In this document: piece after piece, positions 32,456-42,770 of the stretch | Position numbering within the stretch: position 1 is the first letter of the stretch | Layout of the letters: each line of letters starts with the position of its first letter | The notes under the pieces: model-generated | Seen by the model: only the letters and a program-made list of their open reading frames with translations | The model's database searches: none | What the model was told of the DNA's origin: nothing | DNA from: Dermacentor variabilis | Lineage: Eukaryota > Arthropoda > Arachnida > Ixodida > Ixodidae | NCBI RefSeq assembly: GCF_050947875.1 | Contig: NW_027460335.1 | Span: 10,679,928-10,743,927, forward strand | Length of the DNA: 64,000 bases | Reading direction: 5' to 3' | Program-made: the position numbers and the translations under genes

Positions 32456-33398
32456 AGGCTGTTTCACATGGCGCGATTGGAGCGAACAAAGTTCTGCGAT
32501 GCACGTCGCAGAGCGATTTTCGGTGACAGCTTTCACATGCGCTTACGGCAGCACGATTTGCGTCGCAGCGATGCGTAAGGTTGCCCTTGCTCACGAAATG
32601 TCAATGCCTTCATGGTTCAATAAAAACAACATGGAAACTAGTCAAATATTCGGATTTCCCTATTATTATTCGCTAATAGAATAAATACAACATTTTTAAC
32701 GTTTAAAAGCGTTGGTACTTCACGACAGCTTGCAGATGAGGTGACTGAAACGCTGCACAACACCGCAAGTGTGAGCGTGTGGCTCATGCGGCTCGTGCGG
32801 CGTCGGTGTGGTAGTTTGGTAGACTCTAGTTGTGTGGTAGTTTGGTAGACACTAGTTACGTTGTTACTATGGAAGCCACAACTTCTTTCCTGGATGAGTA
32901 TTTGCTTTTGCAGAACAAGCTACTATTGAGTGTGCATGTATAAGCAGCTGGCACAATTTGCAGCAATGAAGAGGTTGACGACAGTGGCGATCAAGTTGGT
33001 ACGTGCCTTATGTTGAAGCAGTGTCCTTCTCCCAACCTGGATAGCGTGCAGCTTATCTTTTTAAACGAATCGTGTAAGCGGAAGAAAAAAAGAATGCTTA
33101 TGAAGCTCCTAAGCCACAGGCGCTGGTGGGTACGGTCTATTAAAACATAACTAAAACTGGCGCGCGACATTGCTCCACAGAGCTACCAACGCACGGTTAA
33201 ACAGAAAAGTGCCTATTTTGACGGCGCTTTGTTTCGTCCCACATTGCCCCTTCCACATTGCGCCGATGGCTGCGACTCAGCGACGGCGCGACCAACTTTT
33301 TGGAATCCAGTCACGGAAAGCCCACGACATCGCGGTGGTCGCTGAGCGATGGATATTGCTGGGTCGCTAAATAAAAATCGCGCCATTTGAAACAGCCT
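32456..33398. mobile_element. 943-bp non-autonomous DNA element (23-bp TIR, ATT TSD)
   Basis: TIRs AGGCTGTTTCACATGGCGCG... (32456-32478) and its inverse (33376-33398) differ at about one of 23 positions. The flanks are ATT/ATT (32453-32455, 33399-33401). Removing it rejoins the host protein across an Ile codon. The subterminal regions are rich in GCGATCG-like words (CTGCGATGCACGTCGCAG, CGCTGAGCGATGG). No transposase. The superfamily is uncertain; the 3-bp TSD and TIR are compatible with PIF/Harbinger-like or related groups. Confidence 0.85.
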
Positions 33399-33654
33399 AT
33401 TGTCATTTCCGTCGGCAGTGAAACACCTGGAAATGTACAAGGCGTCATCGAGGGCGACCAACGTCGATTGCTCGACTGTGAAATTTGCTTCGCAAGACGG
33501 ATCGCTCGGCTACACGGAGGGAAAGCAGAAATGATGCTGACAAACTTTAGCCAGAAATTCAAGCATACTTCACCAAGGGCACGATGATGGCCTACATTCA
33601 GAAAATTGTGGAAACTACCGATGCGTTTCTAGTCTCGAATACTGCCCCATTCTG
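33399..33654 (+). pseudogene. Post-protease linker (Ty3/gypsy host, piece 2)
   Basis: Plus strand: VISVGSETPGNVQGVIEGDQ, RRLLDCEICFARRIARLHGG, KAEMMLTNFSQKFKH, then a one-base shift to TKGTMMAYIQKIVETTDAF and LVSNTAPFC. This linker is characteristic of tick Ty3 elements of the ILGMDFL type. It ends at the left TIR of the Harbinger element. Confidence 0.85.
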
Positions 33655-33916
33655 CCGCATTCACAAACGGAACTTATCCTTAACTTATCACTTAAGTAGC
33701 CGGTCGATACTTAACGCTTTTCATAGACAAATCTTGTACTCAAAGTAAACTTTAATCGACACTTGAGTGCCGGAAAGTAAAGTACGGTCATTGGCAACCT
33801 TAAGTGTGACTTTCGCTACTCTCACCTAGCAAGCAAGATGGTACGGCATCCTCGCCGACATTGCCGATTTAGCCGGACGTGTGCGCAATACTACGGAGGA
33901 TTAGGCATACCGATAC

Positions 33917-35304
33917 GTGTCTCCATTACGGCCACGGCTTAAAGATCGACAGAATCCCATGGAAGTGTTCAACGACGTGGAATTCTCGTGGCGGTACCGC
34001 TTTTCCAAGCAAGCGGTGCTACGGCTGTTGGAAATGCTGCCACTGGTCCCAAAAGAAAACGAACGCGGTCACTCCGTGCCGCTGCTGCTCCAGCTTCTAA
34101 TTGCGCTGCGATTCTACGCCGCCGGAACATTTCAGGTTGTCACCGAAGACCTCGGTAATGTTTCTCAAGCAACCGTGTCTCGAATAATTGCACGAATGTC
34201 AAGAATGATTGCCGAGGCTTTGTTCCCGCAGCTCGTGAAGTTCCCAAATGCTAATGATTTGGCATCCGTAATGGAGGAGTTCTACACCATCGCACGGTTT
34301 CCTCGTGTGAGAGCGTGCATTGACTGCACTCATGTACCCATCAGAAGTCCCCGAGGAGATGAAGCGGAGGTTTTTCCATGTCGAAAGCGGTGCTTCTCCA
34401 TCAATGTCCAGGTATGTTTTCTACGCTGTCGTACAATGTACGGAGCTGCCAGAAAAGCTGTCGGGGCTAAAGATTATGGTAGCAGTGAGCAACGCTACCG
34501 ATTTCGCCTATACCAAATGACCACACATTTTGCAATTAGCTAACTCCAATATCATGGAGGCGTTTATACATTTCACGCGTTACCTTTCGAGTGCACTTGG
34601 AATGACATATCCTGGGGATGTGTGTGACGCAATTATTAGCCGTTTTTAAACACAGCTAAAAATGTGGCTTGTTTTGCAGGCAAGCACAGGGCCTCGGCTT
34701 CAATTTCTTTATTTGGTTGCCAGCTGGCCCGGCTCAACACATGACAGCCGAATTTTCAATAATATTCGAGCCAGAGTGCAGTACGAAGAAGGGAATGTGC
34801 GTGGCGTCCTACTTGGTGACAAGGGGTACCCCTGCAGGTCTTATCTCGTGACCCCTTTTCGAGAGACACAAAGCAGCCCTCAACACAGGTGATTTGCAGT
34901 TTCAACACTACTATGAAATGCTGCGAAGTAACAATTATGTTCGGAAATAATGATTTAATTGAAGAACTGCTTTGTTTAGGTACAACAAGTGCCACTCCAG
35001 GACATGCTGCAGTGCTGAGGAAATTGTTGGATTATGAAATCAAAGCTTTTCCCGCCTTGAAATGATTCTTCAGACAAAAAGATCAGTTCCTATCGTCATC
35101 ACAGCTTGTGCTGCACTACACAACTTCGACCACCTGCTGAGAGACCCTGTCCCCCCTCCTGCACAAATCCAGGCAATACACAACGCCGCTTCGCAAGCTC
35201 CCACTCTCTCCTTTCAACCAACGCCACGAGGCATGCCTCCGTTGCCAGACACAGCAAGTGGTTTCAGGATCAGAGACCGCATAGTCGCACAGTATTTTAC
35301 GTAA
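33917..35304 (+). pseudogene. Harbinger transposase (three exons, one in-frame stop)
   Basis: Exon 1 33917-34411: DRQNPMEVFNDVEFSWRYRF, an N-terminal helix-turn-helix-like ALRFYAAGTFQVV...VSQATVSRII, and RACIDCTHVPIRSPRGDEAE with the first catalytic Asp. Intron 34412-34679 (GTATGT...TTTGCAG, phase 0). Exon 2 34680-34888: VASWPGSTHDSRIF and GVLLGDKGYPCRSYL with the second Asp. Intron 34889-34979 (GTGATT...TTTAG). Exon 3 34980-35304: CCSAEEIVGL (the Glu region, normally VERTFG), a TGA at 35035-35037, then VITACAALHNFDHLL. Spliced coding length is about 1,029 nt, close to a whole transposase. It would cut and paste the element at TWA sites. A further frameshift may precede 33917. Confidence 0.88.
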
Positions 35305-35341
35305 ATGGAATGTGACAAAATCACAGCAACAAGAAATACGT

Positions 35342-35811
35342 TTACTGTTTCTTCAAAGCTCCCAGCAGAAGCTTTAGGTTTTCCGCTTTTCTTTTTTGGT
35401 TGGCTTCTTTAAGCCGAAGAAGCTGCACAGTTCGTTCATGTTCAGCTTGCCTGTGCAAAGATTTGTATTTGTGCTCGAGGCGCATGAATTTCATTTTCAA
35501 TAAATGTTCCTTTTTTTCTCCTTCACGGTCATCCTTAATGGTACTGAGGCGGGCAGCCAGTTCAAGGGAGACCGCCGTCTGTCTCTGGCTGCTGCTTGTC
35601 ACGGGGCGTCTTGTTCCAGCTAGCACAGGACCGCTTGAAGTTGCGGCAGCACCTAGCTCTGTCACAGCAGCTTCCTGGCTTGTACCATGAATGAGCTCTC
35701 GGCTGTCTGTGGTCGTAGATAATGGGGCAGCATTCGTTTCAGGTTCTGCTGGTGGCCTTCCAGCATAATCCCATGACCAGTAGTCGGGCTCATCAGCCGC
35801 ATCTTGACTAC
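35342..35811 (-). pseudogene. Harbinger Myb-like protein, exon 3 (C-terminal coiled coil)
   Basis: The minus strand after an acceptor (CTGCAG|GTAG at about 35811) reads VKMRLMSPTTG in one frame and GSQDAADEPDYWSWDYAGRP in the other; the latter continues with PVTSSSQRQTAVSLELAARL and a Lys/Glu/Leu-rich helix (EHLLKMKFMRLEHKYK, HERTVQLLRLKEANQKRKAE) to the stop at 35342. This matches the C-terminal coiled coil of the second Harbinger protein, which helps bring transposase to the nucleus and to the DNA ends (known for the family). Confidence 0.7.
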
Positions 35812-36162
35812 CTGCAGTAAGAGTTGAAAGTGACCACAGAGCAAGATGGCTGCTGCATTGCTACACTGAACATTCTGCAATGTTCTGAACACCTTGGTGC
35901 CTATGCATGGTCTACGGTTGTATAGTGCACGAGGTCGCTAATGTAAGTGGAATAATATGTAATACACACTATACAGCGCAACTATAGCCGCTTTTCAAGC
36001 TGGATTTCAGCGCCTTTCGTTTCCTTCTCAATTAGCTTTACCTCATTTCCCGGTTGGTCACACTGACAACTGGTGCTTGCATGACCTACTGAGGACACCA
36101 TGTAAACAGCACAAGGCAATTTATTATTGCATGTATGCGCGAATCAAATTGTTTAGTAACAC

Positions 36163-36383
36163 GCCAGCACAAGTGACTACTCTGGAACGTTTGGTGACTC
36201 GTGTATAAAAGCAGCCGCGCTTGGCCCAATGATTAGATTTCGCCGATCGCCGACTGTGTTCGCCGCTATCGTTGTGCTTCGAGTGTAACTTGCTTTTGTG
36301 GGCACAGGTTCGTCCACTAAAGAATCAGTTTCGTCATTCACACTTTCACGACTATTTTCTTTTACCGTCTCTACTACGTGACA
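36163..36383 (+). mobile_element. LTR fragment, same family as the 44.3-kb LTR
   Basis: TACTCTGGAAC, TGTATAAAAGC, GATTTCGCCGATCGCCGAC, GTTCGCCGCTATCG and the end CTACTACGTGACA align with 44530-44737 in the same orientation. The left half of the LTR is missing. It lies in the intron between exons 2 and 3 of the Harbinger Myb-like gene. The TATA box and the poly(A) region (CCACTAAAGAATC replacing AATAAAA) can be seen. Confidence 0.85.
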
Positions 36384-36479
36384 ATATATAAGCGCACAAA
36401 ACCTGGTTTTACAAGCCATGAAAGTGTAATAATGATTTATGTGGTACTCATGATTTCCTGTGCCATTCAAGAAATTTGG

Positions 36480-36673
36480 TAATTTTTGTTGTAGAAGAAC
36501 AACTTAGCTGTGTGCTTTTCTTTCTTTTTTTGTCGGCCTATAATAATGTGTTGTTGACTTACACAAATTTATGCAAACCTGCAATTTTGATGCTTGTTTT
36601 TCATCTGTACCCCCCCCCCCCTGTAATGCCTGAATGGGCGCTGTGGGTACTAAATAAATAAATAAATAAATAA
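36480..36673 (+). mobile_element. LINE 3' end with AAAT tail
   Basis: A T-rich 3' UTR, a C-run (36610-36621), TGTAATGCCTGAATGGGCGC and TGTGGGTACT, then (AAAT)n at 36650-36672. This looks like the reverse of the tail at 28263-28320. Only the last ~190 bp are present. Confidence 0.65.
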
Positions 36674-36748
36674 CAGTTTAGCGTAAATGACATGAAATGT
36701 GGGCAGCAAAAGGAAAAAGAAATGAAGAAGTCATACCATTTGCCTCAC

Positions 36749-36955
36749 CTAGAGACTCGTTCTGCGTCTGCGACAGTAGTGCAACGACAGCAGGTGTGCA
36801 CTGGGATTGGCATGACTGCGATTCGCCTGGCACAGCGTGATGTCCGCTGGGGTCGCTGCCGAATGGATTTGACAGTCGAGCTGCCATATGTGACGCTATA
36901 GCTCCGACTTGCTGTAGTTCGTTGGTCACTTGGCTAGGTGAGGGTGCACCGCCAG
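36749..36955 (-). pseudogene. Harbinger Myb-like protein, exon 2 (linker)
   Basis: Bounded on the minus strand by TTCCAG|CTGG (acceptor, 36955/36956) and CTAG|GTGAGG (donor, 36749/36748); 207 nt. Encodes GGAPSPSQVTNELQQVGAIA, SNPFGSDPSGHHAVPGES, TPAVVALLSQTQNESLG, a low-complexity linker. The assignment rests on splice sites and on position between the two recognisable exons. Confidence 0.55.
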
Positions 36956-38438
36956 CTGGAATTGCAAGGAAGCAGTTTGTGCGACGACAAGGTTTAACAT
37001 ATCACACGAGCACATGAAATGATTACACAGCCATATGAAAACATAAATTGAAGCTTGTTATGCTGACTGTGACTGTGTGCAACACAGCCAGGCGTTCAAC
37101 ATATGCACCTTTAAGAAACGGCAAGGTACACCATACCACAGCTTATTCGGAGACATAGATTATTTATGTGCTAGCGGTTCCCAGAGCACTGGCATCTTCT
37201 GCCGCAGGGGAAAGTCCCTGCTTTTGTGCTGCTCCAGCTTATTGTTTTTTCGATAGCCAAGCAGCGGTAAACTCCGAGGACAAACTGCTCTTTGAGAAGC
37301 GTAGTTTGTGTATCAATGCTGCCAAATGTGAGAAAATTTTTCAATCCAATTACTACATGGTACCCATTTGACATATCATGCAATACATTTTCCAAATAAA
37401 GAAGGAGGGAAAAACACAGCCAGAGCGCGGAAATTGAAGCCGTTCTTGGGAAAATCTACTCGTTTTAGAAAGTGCTAGTATACGATTGCAGCACCCAATA
37501 TAACTTCTTTTCTAGAGAACAGCAAGTTGTTTGTGCACGATCACAAAATACGACATAAGTTGAAAGAGGGTGCAAAAAAAGAAGGTATACAATGTAATAG
37601 GCATACACTATATTCTGTACTACATGCAATTCATTTCAGCACTCAGCCAAATAAATGCCGTAATTTCGGCACTGAATCATATCTGTACTATCAGCGTCAA
37701 ATTAAACTTGGACATTGGAGCGCGTGGCGCAAGCATATATAGTGTGCGCTGTGCAGTCATCACCATCTGCCGTCGCGCACATCCGGTTTGGGCGCTGCGC
37801 GATCGTGAGATATTTTCGCTTCTGTTCTGTTTGAAAGGGAGAAAATAAAACTAAAAGAAAATTGACGCTAAAATATTCCTGTATACGGCAAGTATCGCCA
37901 CACAGTTCGCCGACAGCATAAGTGCTATCGGCATCAAATGAAACGCCAACAGTGGTGCCCCTGGTGCACTTTGCACCGTCATCATTAGAGATACATTCGC
38001 TCGTGTGGTTTGCCGCTTGTACGCCACATTCATTTTTTCGATCGAAAAACTTGCGCACCCTGGTATCGCTTTGGGCCGCGACAGTGGCCGGCGTGAGGGA
38101 GCCGATCGTGTTCGGCCGTTTGACTCCCGGACGAGTGCAGTGCGGCCAAACCGGGTGCGCGCGCCTGTCAATGGTGATGACTGGACAGCGCGCACTATAT
38201 CTTCGCTTATGCTTGGGCTACGCGCTCCGCTGTTCAAGTTTCATTTGACGCTGATAGTGCGTAGCGCAAGCGAAAAAAACAAAAAAACATTCGGGCCTCA
38301 AGCTGCGAGACGTTCGCGGGCGCCAAATGTGCTTGTTTTGGCCAAATAATCCAACGACTTAGGTCGCTGAACGCTATGCAATGTTCAGAAAGAGGATCTA
38401 CGTCAATAACATCGCAACTGCACAGGACACAATGCTCA

Positions 38439-38619
38439 GCACAATGCGTTGACGGGCTAGTTGGTGCGAATCCATGAATACTTTGTTTAGCGCAATAAGA
38501 CGGTCTATAAAAGAGCGGTCTATAAAGGAGTGACGCAATAAATTGATGTCAGTTGAGAGTAGTGCCTTGTCCTGTCGTCTTTCTTGTGTCTGTCTTTTTG
38601 CGCTAAACAAAGTATTCAT
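38439..38619 (-). mobile_element. Fold-back element E2 (14-bp TSD)
   Basis: Inverted arms CCATGAATACTTTGTTTAGC... at 38472-38501 and 38592-38621 pair at 29 of 30 positions. The tail on the minus strand reads GCACCAACTAGCCCGTCAAC (38445-38470). Perfect flanks GGACACAATGCTCA lie at 38425-38438 and 38620-38633. It sits in the first intron of the Harbinger Myb-like gene, immediately after the donor site. A 15-bp internal duplication (GCGGTCTATAAA) is visible. Confidence 0.85.
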
Positions 38620-38634
38620 GGACACAATGCTCAC

Positions 38635-38920
38635 CTGTAGAAAACCGCTCCCGCATGTCTTGTGCGTTACACTTGCACCACTTGTCTTTGACGTTTTCCC
38701 AACACTGTTTAAGTTGGCCCCACGTCCTCCGCGTCACGTTATGGCGGCAGTTGAACTCGTCCTCGATTTTCTCCATGACACCCGTTTTCGACTGACGAAT
38801 ACAGCGTCTGTTTTCTTCTTCTCGACCACGCTGCGATGGCGCGAAACGAACTCCCGGAGCACGGCACGTTCTTCTTCGGAAAAGTTTGTTTTCCTTTTTT
38901 CCACCGTCCGCGCGGGTTGA
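38635..38920 (-). pseudogene. Harbinger Myb/SANT-like DNA-binding exon 1
   Basis: Minus strand, over two frames: KRKTNFSEEERAVLREFVSR, HRSVVEKKKTDAVFVSRKRV, then EKIEDEFNCRHNVTRRTWGQ and LKQCWENVKDKWCKCNAQDM. This is the Myb/SANT-like (MADF/Zeste-type) domain with the WGQLKQ-x-WENVKDKWRK helix that binds DNA. It ends in RERFSTG at a donor CTACAG|GTGAGC (38635/38634). One or two frameshifts lie near 38780-38830. Confidence 0.8.
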
Positions 38921-39351
38921 AAATACGCAACGCACACACACTCTCTGCGCAAAACACCGTACGTTTTCAGCAGCGAAACCAAAAAAAGTTGAGATGGCAA
39001 CACACACAAGCGCAGTGGCTACGGGAACTAATGTGAACTTGTGGCCAGACGAGTTTGAGTAAAGCGCTAGAACCAAACCGTTCTTTGTATTTTACTCAGA
39101 AGAATGCGCGGGCAAGCACTGCAACATTTATATCCGCATTAGTCTGCGGCAAAAATGATATTTTTTTTTACTATTGAACCGATTGTACACGTAAATTATT
39201 TACGTATCCTCGACACCAGACGATATACTTGACTCGAAAAGCGTTACTTTCGAAAGTGATACTTAAGTGTCGTTTTTGAAGTACTCTCCTAAAGTTTCCT
39301 AACACTTGTACTTTTCCCGCCCTACTCAAGTTCTCTTTCTGAATACGGGCC

Positions 39352-39541
39352 AAAGTCTCCCTCTGAGTAAAGAGCGCAGAAGGAGCGCTCAGAATTCTTC
39401 TCCGACGATACAGACTGTTTATCGACCTCATCGAGGATTCAACAAACACCAGTTGAAAAGCATCGCATAATGCCCGGAGAGTGCGCTCGACCTCTCCGCC
39501 GGAGCCCTTACCAAGTTTCGACGCAAGAACGTGAAGCTATT
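39352..39541 (+). pseudogene. Linker before RT (Ty3/gypsy host, piece 3)
   Basis: The plus strand encodes SPSE, a stop, RAQKERSEFFSDDTDCLSTS, SRIQQTPVEKHRIMPGECAR, PLRRSPYQVSTQEREAI. The D-C-F-S-T-S-S-R and HRI.....ARP-RQ-PYRVS phrases are the conserved lead-in to Ty3 RT. It breaks off after Glu-Ala-Ile and resumes as RQQVDEML at 41628. Confidence 0.8.
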
Positions 39542-41624
39542 AGGCTTCATCCACTAAACCGGTGGCGCCACTCAGCAGCAGCGGTGCCACGCTACTCAGC
39601 GCCGCCTGTGGCAAGTAGCACGACACTGGGAAGGTGAAAAGACCACGACATTTAAACTGCCTGCACATTTCGTGAAAACCCGCATTTATATCCGTGAAAC
39701 GTCGTTTTTTATGTGCATGAAAGTACAAGTGTGGTCGTCACTGATGCCGCAAATACTTTTTGTGGGTTTAGGCATATTAAAGTAAGCGGAGAGTGCTTTC
39801 ATGCTGCTTCGTTAACCAACGCAGACAAGCTGTACGCTACTTCACACGTTCTCTCCGCGAAAGAAGTGGCTGACCAGCACGTTCACGCGAAGTGTCGTTC
39901 GCCGCAGGGAAAACAACTGTACGAAGTCATCCTGCGCATCAGTAAAGCCCACTGCGGCACTAACATCGAGGTCCCTAAACTAGCACCTTGAAAACGTTGT
40001 ACGTGTAATAGGTTGACCGATCTTTCATCGACGCCTCGCTGTTGCCGATGCATGCCTCATTTCGCTACGGCGCGTTGTAAGCCGCGGCCTATCATTTGAT
40101 GCCCACGTCACATTGTTACTTTATACCGCCATACAGCTAGATCTCAACGGGATAAGGCTGCATGGTCGCTTTCAATCACGACTTTGTTGATATGTGTTCA
40201 GTCGATTGCAATCCCCGCAACGAGTTCGATCTTCACGATCGCGATCGTAGGCTGTCGTCTGCAGGTCATGCCGAGTGAGCTAAGCTAACTCGATTCTAAT
40301 TCTAGAACGGTGTATCAGTGACCATGCTTGATCGAAATTGAGAAATTTGATCCGATCGGGAGCGATCTTGATTTAAAATGACTGTGTGACACTATGGTGC
40401 TCCAACGTTCTGTGTGCTTCGTCATCGTCTATCACTGCGCCAAACGAAAGCTTTTGCGGTTTTGAAGCAGTTGTAAGCGCTCTGTCCTTTCCGACGTAAT
40501 CGGCGCTACTACGAGTCGCTTCGCACGAGGCAAATAAGTGAGACAAAAGAGCCCAATTAAGAGGTCTTTTTATTCGCGAGATTATTCTCGTCAGCTTGCC
40601 GCACTTTGTTAACGTCCAGAAAAAGCGTGGGGCTGTGCTTTGGATCGTGCTTTTTCCTTCCTTTGCAAAAATATTAGAGTATACCCTGGCTGATTCACTT
40701 GGGACCCATTCGGAGCCGTCTGCAGCTGAGAAATGATATTGATAAACAACGTGATATGAATATGTACGACACGAAAATTTGTTTTCATAATGTACAATGA
40801 ACCAGGTTCATAATGCCCTTTTGATAAGGTCTGATCTCGCCGGCGAATTCGTTTGCTTCCATACGTGCTTTGCTTTTGCGAGGCGATTTCATATATGTAA
40901 AGTCGCAAGAAAGATCGCTGAATGTGAAACTGCGCCCCTGACGCCAGCAGCCGAAACGAGTATCGTATATGAATTAGCACTTTTCACCTCAACATAAGCG
41001 ATCTTGGCATGGAATATTGCTCATCAAACAAGCCAATGTTGTTCCTGCACTGCTCTGCCTCCACTAAGCAGTAGTCAAATAAGCACAGTCGTGACAAATG
41101 TATTTTAAATGTCGAGCAGCTGACCCAGCCATGGCCGCTGGCAACTCACAGGCGTGGAAACGCGCACGTGCAGCAGGATTCACAAAACAAACCGTTCTAA
41201 CAAATATGATGACAGAAACTGACTTACCTTGCTCCCCTCCCAGCTGCGCTTCATTTCTTTCACCGTTCAAGTTTGTAAGGCCTGCTAGAAAATATGCACC
41301 AATTTATCCCGGGCTGGCCTTCATGACTTTCAGTCTCTTACGCAGCAGTATCGCCGGTTCCACTTGGTATTTTTCGCATCACCGTAATTTCGATGCTTGC
41401 ACATGAAGCGCATGCCATTGCACTGTCGCAAGACGTATCTGGAAAAGGGGGGGGGGGGGAGGGCTGATTAACAAAGCACAACGGCCCCAACAGGGTTTGA
41501 CACGAAGTGCAGTGCGCATTAATACGCGCCGTGCCGGCCGAGCCGCACAGCCATCTTCCCAGTACTGTCGCATCGCTGCGGCAGATGGCGCCAGAGTATC
41601 CGCAAACTCGACTGTACGGAGCCT
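39542..41624. mobile_element. ~2.08-kb DNA element inserted before RT (AGGCT ends)
   Basis: The ends are AGGCTTCATCCA (39542) and, inverted, AGGCTCCGTACA (41624), with an internal TGGCGCCA near both. Flanks ATT/ATA suggest a 3-bp TSD like that of the 943-bp element. Removing it joins EREAI to RQQVDEML in the host. A 92-codon frame at 39713-39991 (KLYATSHVLSAKEVADQHVH, QLYEVILRISKAHCGT) loosely resembles the segment before a SWIM-type zinc finger; unproven. The remaining ~1.6 kb shows nothing recognisable. Confidence 0.65.
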
Positions 41625-42335
41625 ATAAGACAACAAGTTGACGAAATGCTGCGCGACGACATCATCCAGCCGTCGAAAAGTCCATGGGCATCTCCTGTAG
41701 TCTTGATGAAAAAAAAGAACGGAACCCTACGTTTCTGCGCCGATTACCGTCGACTGAACAAGATCATGAAGAAGAACGTATACCCTCTCCCACAGATAGA
41801 CGACGCATTGGATCGGCTCTGCAAAGCTAAATACTTATCGTCAATGCATTTCAAGTCTGGCTACTGGCAAATCGAAGTCGACGACAGAGATCGGAAAAAG
41901 ACCGCCTTCATCACGCCAGACGGCCTCTATGAGTTGAAGGTGATGCCACTTGGACTGTGCTCGGTGCCTGTAACCTTCCAGTGCGTCATGGGCACTGTGT
42001 TAGCAGGATTGAAATGGCAGACTTGTCTTGTTTACTTGGATGATGTCACCGTCTTCACCGCAAATTTCGAAGATCCCCTTAGACGGCTTGCGACAGTACT
42101 AGACTCCATCAAGTCACCAGGGCTCAATCTGAAGCTGGAAAAGTGCCGCTTCGCTTACGATGAGCTTCTGTTCCTAGGCTACCACATCAGCATACCTGGA
42201 GACCAGCCTGTCACGCGGAGGACAGCTGCCATCGTAAAGTTCAAGCTGCCCATCGACAAGAAGGCAGTGCGTAGATTCCTTGGCGTGTGCCCCCTACTTC
42301 AGGCTCTTTGTCAAGGACTTTTCACGCATCGCTGA
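41625..42335 (+). pseudogene. Reverse transcriptase of the 32-45 kb Ty3/gypsy element
   Basis: Plus-strand open frame: VDEMLRDDIIQPSKSPWASP, VVLMKKKNGTLRFCADYRRL, YPLPQIDDALDRL, GYWQIEVDDRDRKKTAFITP, YELKVMPLGLCSVPVTFQ and TCLVYLDDVTVF with the catalytic YLDD intact, then CRFAYDELLFLGYHIS and the connection DKKAVRRFLGVC. After Cys a one-base change shifts the frame; the next frame continues APYFRLFVKDFSRIAEPL at 42283. This is the best preserved RT of an LTR element in the window. Confidence 0.92.
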
Positions 42336-42770
42336 GCCCCTGACATATCCAACTAAATGTGATGTCGAGTTCAAGTGGAAAACGCCGCAGGCCGACGCAT
42401 TTCAACTCAAACGACACATGCAGTCGTCCCTGGTACTTGCGCACTTCCACGTGGACGCCGACACCGAAATCCACGCTGACGCCAGTAGCCTAGGCCTCGG
42501 TGCTGTCCTAGTCCAGAGAAAACATGAGCTTGAATGGATGATAGTTTACGCTACCCGGTCGCTGTCAAAAGCGGAAGGTAATTTTTCTATGACCGAAATA
42601 GAATTCCTAGCCAAAATTTGGGCTACGGAGAAATTCCACCCTACCTATATGGCAGACTGTTCAAAGTTATCAGCGACCATAACGCATTGTGTTGGCTAGC
42701 GAAATTAAAGGACCCTTCGGGGCGCCTGGCGCGGTGGAGCCTAAGATTGTAAGAATAAGACATCACTGTG
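42280..42770 (+). pseudogene. RNase H domain of the 32-45 kb Ty3/gypsy element
   Basis: Plus strand: FVKDFSRIAEPLTYPTK, FKWKTPQADAFQLKRHMQSS, TEIHADASSLGLGAVLVQ (first catalytic Asp), [20 protein letters not shown] (catalytic Glu), then a shift before [16 protein letters not shown] and RWSLRL around 42670-42745, where the last Asp box lies. It separates RT from integrase and removes the RNA strand during cDNA synthesis. Confidence 0.88.

Larger units (their letters stand above)
33654..39351. mobile_element. PIF/Harbinger DNA transposon with transposase and Myb-like gene
   Basis: TIR-like ends: left CCGCATTCACAAACGGAACTT (from about 33655) and, inverted, right CCGTATTCAGAAAGAGAACTT (ending about 39351). 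Inside are the two genes that define autonomous PIF/Harbinger elements: a DDE transposase (plus strand) and a Myb/SANT-like DNA-binding protein (minus strand), convergent. Both have introns. Later insertions enlarge it: an LTR fragment (36163), a LINE tail (36480) and fold-back element E2 (38439). The 3-bp TSD was not resolved because the host linker is poorly conserved at the junction. Confidence 0.85.

Noticed and set aside
36476..36661. Small plus-strand frame with proline run (YPPPPVMPEW)
   Set aside because: The Pro codons come from the C-run in a LINE 3' UTR preceding an AAAT tail.
37500..38350. Possible host exon between the Harbinger Myb-like exons
   Set aside because: Overlapping frames on both strands, none with a domain. 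Best explained as intron or unrecognised insertion.
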